Shown piece after piece: positions 59,921 through 64,000 of a stretch of DNA of 64,000 bases; the stretch's first letter is position 1, and each line of letters begins with the position of its first letter. Position numbers and translations under genes: made by a program. The DNA is from Ochotona curzoniae (lineage: Eukaryota; Chordata; Mammalia; Lagomorpha; Ochotonidae): positions 8,616,001-8,680,000 of the forward strand of contig NW_024464918.1 in assembly GCF_017591425.1 (NCBI RefSeq). The letters run 5' to 3'. Under the pieces are notes generated by a model. The model ran no database searches. It was not told the origin of the DNA and was given only the letters and a program-made list of their open reading frames with translations.

Positions 59921-61854
59921 TATCTATCTGAATACTATTCATTATATAAAGATATTCAAATGAATAATGAAGCAATAAACTAGAGTATACTTCAGAAGGC
60001 AAGATGCATTCTAGTCATCCATGACCAAGCACCCCCTTTGTTAAATATGAATGCCTCATTGATCAAGGATTAGCCTGAAAGTGAGCTGAATAACATAATT
60101 CAGGCTACAAGATACCCACAAAGCCCAGAAAGTTACAATTCCCATGATTTCTGTATGCAAATTATCAAAGTTGCAAAACATGAATTATACAGACACGGTA
60201 GTCCAGCCAGAGCATTCCCTCTACTGCTCAGTCTCACTCCTGTGCAGGTTTTTGTAATCATTAGATTTTCTTTTGGGCAGTATCAAAGTTCATTTCATTT
60301 TTACTAGAACTCTGTTGTCCTTTGTAGTTCGGTATGAATCTGGTTTACCATCAGGAATTCAACAGACTACCTACTATATTCCTGGCTTAAGAAGTACAAC
60401 AAGTGATGTGAGACCACAATTGTACTCTCACCGGTTTTTGATTAATTGTATGTTACAGCAGTTTTACCTTTAAATGAGGGTATGGAAAGAGAAACACTTG
60501 TATTTCAAAATAGTTCTTAGATCTTGTGTTTTCCTTCATGTTTCAAAAATACCTTTTTAAAATAATGCCTTTTGTTTCATCCATCCAAGAGAGGAGACAC
60601 AATGCTCATCAGAACAAAGCATATATATTTCCCCATGTGTATTTACACATGTATATATACATTTATACAGCTGCAAGGCAGAAAATTCTGGAGCCAGGAG
60701 AAAATGACACACAATTTGAACAAAAAGGCAAGAAATTGCAGGTCTGTGACATTTCATGCAAAAGAAAATAAAGAAAATTGCTTGAAAAACACTGAAAAGT
60801 TGCAAGGAAATGTTTGGCAATTGTAGAACAATTGTTATTTCATGTGGCGATTTTCCTTATTATTTTTATCTGTAAGTAGAATATACTGTATCCTGCTTAT
60901 GCATAAGTTTACCCCTTAGCTTTGCTCTCTGATTCAGAGTCAGATCTAATGGGTGGCCATCCCTGTAGATGATCACAGGCAGCATTTGGAGAACATGAGC
61001 TTTAGTACACACCTTTGAGGAGCACAGAACCTGGACAGAGACTGTCTATTCTGATTCTCAGAGACCGAAAGGCTGGAATAATAGCTTCCACATTGCTATG
61101 CATCATTTATATCACAGTTCGAAGCAGCTTCAAAAAAAAAAAAAAAGAAAAAAGAAAAAGAAAATCAGGCAAAACCTAAGTCTCTTAGTGTGAAGAGAGA
61201 AGTCTATCTTTTCTGTTTTAATTGGCCAGTTTTGCCCTCCTCATCATTCTATAGACACATCTGTCCGTGTTTGCTGGTCATGCTCACTCACACACACCTT
61301 ACAAGTGACGTTCTGATATTTAAATACTGAGGGTTCTCCTGATGACAAGTGCAGTCTTCCGTGGGGACGCAGTTCTGTTCGTATCACTAATTTCTTAATT
61401 CTATGGCCCCTGTCCTCTCTATTGCAAAGTATCTTCTGCAACTAAACGAGATTCTTTTCTTTTCTTTTGGAACCTTCAGAAGTCTTGCTGCTTAATTTCC
61501 AGCTGAAGTTATAATCTGCTGTTGGGGATGCCACAGTTGATTACTATAGAAATGACTGTGATACTCATTAGCCACCATTTGTTGGGAGAGTGGAAGAAGA
61601 CTGTGATTAAACAAAAATTGGTTTGGCTTTCATTTTAAACTTTTACATTACTTACTGGACAGAATCAGAATTTTGCTGTGGATGCTTCTAAATGTTTTCT
61701 GTACTATATTACATGCTTGGACAATAGAAATGTGCTAGAATTAGTTTTCAGTCTGTTATTCAGCACTGCCGGCATCCACTTTCCATATCATGGACCTTGT
61801 TAATTCTTCCCAATTAAGAAGGGGATAATTCCTATTTATCACCAAATATACTGC
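59921..61854. other. Unassigned stretch
   Basis: About 1.9 kb. Contains an A-rich run at 61129-61165. No gene or named repeat recognised. Frames at 60526-60826 overlap on both strands and lack motifs. Confidence 0.4.
61129..61165 (+). repeat. A-rich run
   Basis: A long A run with single G interruptions. May be the tail of a lost retroposon, but no body is seen upstream. Confidence 0.85.
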
Positions 61855-61935
61855 TTTATATCATTGAGCATAATGTTCTCTACTTGGGGCCATATGGTTG
61901 TAAATGATAGTACTTCACTCTTTTTAATGGTTAAA
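61855..61935 (-). mobile_element. L1 5' segment, inverted
   Basis: The + strand reads 'gagcataatgttctctactt', 'ggggccatatggttgtaaat', 'gatagtacttcactcttttt', the complement of the L1 segment around 'aaaagaatgaaatcctgtca' to 'ggaggacattatgtt'. It flips to sense L1 tail at about 61936, indicating a twin-primed insertion. Confidence 0.7.
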
Positions 61936-62035
61936 AATTTAGGGAAATAGGAAAGAGAGGGGGGAGGGCAAGCAGGGAATCCCTAGATGTACAAAAACGT
62001 ATTATGGAAAATTAATTTAAAATACAATTAAAGAA
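61936..62035 (+). mobile_element. L1 3'-UTR tail, sense, of an inverted insertion
   Basis: 'aggaaagagaggggggaggg', 'caagcagggaatccctagat', 'gtacaaaaacgtattatgga', then 'aaaatacaattaaagaaaga'. Same G-rich then 'atccct' then A-rich pattern as the other tails. Confidence 0.72.
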
Positions 62036-62099
62036 AGAAGTTGTCTGACCCATTAAGCTCGAAATAACTTTGTATGTTTGTTCTCAAAGCACCTGTGTT

Positions 62100-62298
62100 G
62101 AATGCGAAGAGGGATTTCAAAATGAATGAAGAGAATATATGCATGTAATTGTTTTCCTATATAGGAATCTGTTGCAATAATACGGGTGACAATCATGGGA
62201 GGAGGAAATGGAAAGGGAGGGAACAGAAGAAGAAGGAGAATCCCTATACCTCCAAAATGTCGTCATGAAAAATACTAATAACAGTAAAAAAAAAAAGC
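62100..62298 (+). mobile_element. L1 3'-UTR tail, truncated
   Basis: 'aatctgttgcaataatacgg', 'aatcatgggaggaggaaatg', 'gaaagggagggaacagaag', 'gagaatccctatacctccaa', 'aatgtcgtcatgaaaaatac' and an A run at 62287-62296. It lies about 65 bases after the previous L1 tail in the same orientation, so two independent insertions are close together. Confidence 0.75.
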
Positions 62299-62807
62299 CT
62301 AATTCTTCAAAAATATTTTAAAAACTTTCAAGAATAAAAATGAATGAAGAAAAGCTACTTCCACATCCACTTAGCATTCCTGACCTGATCAAAGGATCTT
62401 ACTTGCATGGTGGCATGCTCTCGACCTTGTTGAAGACACTATGGCACGAAGTCACAATTGGTGGCTAAAAAGATCATAATAAAAGCTTTGCATTTCTTAG
62501 TTGGTAAGTGGGCCCAGTCTTGCAGCCACAGGAAGACAGGTCCCATCAATAAACTCCCATATAACCCTATGGACTCCATGGACACTTAGCTAGAGCCCTA
62601 CCCCTGCATTTTATGAATGAAAGTGTATCATATCACATTTACAATCCTTCCCCCCACCCAAAAAAACACATGCTAATCCAAATTATGAAACCAAACCTAG
62701 TATCTAACTTCCATCTAAAAGATACATACAGGAAGACTTCAGATATAGCTTCATGTTAAGGTGCAACATACATGCTAAGAATAATAATATAAAGTAACGT
62801 AAAACAT
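62299..62807. other. No identified feature
   Basis: AT-rich spacer, nothing assigned. Confidence 0.4.
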
Positions 62808-63128
62808 AATGGTTGGTGTTAGGCTGGTGTTTCGGCCACTGACATTCAACTGGGAAAGACTGGATTTAACCCCCGCCCCCCTTTGACACCTGCCTCCAGT
62901 TCCTGCTAATGCAGATCTCGTGTAGCAACAGGTGGTGACTCATGTAATTGAGTTCGTGCCACCACACAGGAAACCTGGATGGCATTTCTGGCTGCCTGCT
63001 TTTGCCAGGCTCAGCCACGGCCATCTCAAGCATCTGGATGGTGAACCAGGTGGGAAAGTGCTCTGTCTCTCTCTCTCTGTCTTACTCACTATGTACCTTT
63101 TTACATCTCTCATTCTCAAATTAAAACA
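62808..63128 (+). mobile_element. Old CSINE, near full-length
   Basis: 'ggtgttaggctggtgtttcg', 'gaaagactggatttaacccc', 'ctccagttcctgctaatgca', 'caacaggtggtgactcatgt', 'gaaacctggatggcatttct', 'tcagccacggccatctcaag', 'catctggatggtgaaccag', CT run and tail 'ctcaaattaaaac'. An old subfamily; frames on both strands inside it are not genes. Confidence 0.78.
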
Positions 63129-64000
63129 TAACAATGTACATACACATCCTGAAGTGAATGTGTACATGAAACTGGGACATGGCCAGCCCCCTGGATTTTG
63201 ACTGGGGTTATTTCAAATAAAAGCACAGAACTGGATGGGGAGAGAGCCAACTGCACATACACAGAAGCTATATATATTTTCACTACCTAAGTTAGACATT
63301 GGGCTGATTACAGAAGCTAAAGTGTAACTTCACTGCTTACATAAACATGCTCATAGTCAGAAATCAGTAAGTAATGAAATTATAAATGGCCATCCTTGTC
63401 AACAGCCAGAAAAATTAAAATATAAGTAACAGCAGTAAAACATCTGTCAATCATATAATTGGACTTTTTAAAAAATTACATGACAAGAGCTAAAAAGAAA
63501 ACTGGGAAGCCATTTTATGATATATACTATTCTATTGTAAAGAATTATAAAGGGCGTTGTAACTTTATCAACAATTTTAGTGTTGATTCTTAACCATCTG
63601 CATCCTTCACATGTGTCTATGTGAGAGAAATATTTGGACAAAGGCATGAAGATGTCCTTGAAAGACTACTCAGATGCAACCATAATTTTAACAAACACAT
63701 GAAGAACATCACTCATGCTGGGAAGGTAAAAAGATACTGTTTCATCGAAACTGAATGATACTCTACAGAAAACGTTTTACATGAAGCAGAAATCCGTGTA
63801 GAACAGTAGAAATGACTCCCAACTCATTGAATGTAAAAGCAGGTGTCTGAACAAGAGGCACATCCAGTGAAGGAAGTGTTTTATGTATGCATGCATATGT
63901 GTATCTCCGTATTTTTTTAGCAACATTTCTATTCTCAAAGTTCCAGACAGCAAAAGACCAAGACTAAAGATTCAGCAGGATTTATTTTTTTCTGCAGAAG
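63129..64000. other. No identified feature
   Basis: Last 870 bases, AT-rich. No gene or repeat recognised. A short 'tatgtatgcatgcatatgtg' palindromic patch lies near 63880-63900. Confidence 0.4.

Noticed and set aside
1..64000. tRNA, rRNA, U6, 7SK or Y RNA genes or pseudogenes
   Set aside because: I looked for their hallmark sequences and saw none. The only tRNA-related sequence is in the heads of the SINEs. A covariance-model search would be decisive.

Overview
The window looks like non-coding nuclear DNA from a lagomorph, most likely a pika (Ochotona). The main evidence is a dispersed tRNA-derived SINE of the lagomorph C-repeat (CSINE) type, seen in about 20 full or partial copies. The least diverged copies (3300-3618, 38655-38965, 28641-28962) have a 'gggcctggc' head, a 'gggagtgaatca' motif followed by 'ggatggaagatct' or 'ggacggaagatct', and an (A/T)-rich 'aataaaaataaata' tail. 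I associate this form with pika rather than rabbit copies. The subfamily call is from memory and was not searched.

I found no protein-coding gene, exon, tRNA, rRNA or recognisable small RNA. The open frames are short (longest 154 codons), scattered over both strands, often inside repeats, and match no family I recognise. Base composition is AT-rich and CpG-poor. The window reads as a gene desert or the inside of a very long intron.

Layout: the interpretable sequence is layered transposon debris. (1) Ancient mammalian repeats: L2 LINE remnants (9.3-10.9, 20.0, 25.3-26.4, 29.0, 55.2, 57.6 and 59.7 kb), MIR SINEs (6.0-6.2, 30.0, 54.6 kb), MaLR/MLT1-type solo LTRs (2.2, 5.3-5.6, 49.2 kb, with weaker ones at 20.9 and 48.5 kb), a MER5A-like hAT remnant (20.2 kb) and a Tigger-like remnant (56.5-56.9 kb). 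(2) LINE-1: an old ORF2-to-3'-end copy at 43.2-45.1 kb, an antisense ORF2 piece at 33.6-34.5 kb, and a group of truncated copies sharing a lagomorph-type 3' tail (6.4, 13.4, 15.5, 39.0-40.0, 58.0, 61.9, 62.1 kb). Two of these have their 5' part inverted, as expected from twin priming. (3) CSINE insertions of several ages, one with a perfect 13-bp target-site duplication. (4) Microsatellites, including a CT/TA/CA composite at 34.75 kb and an AT-rich palindromic tract inside L1 ORF2 at 43.7 kb.

The rest, roughly half of the window, holds no repeat or gene I can identify. No operons or cooperating genes exist here, and I saw no credible undescribed biological system. The items most worth checking are the two L1 inversions, a possibly inverted MIR, two short tandem duplications, a moderately GC-rich unexplained block at 27.5-28.0 kb, and candidate conserved non-coding blocks such as 51.65-51.93 kb. 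Repeat boundaries were judged by eye and are approximate to about 10-30 bases unless a target-site duplication is given.
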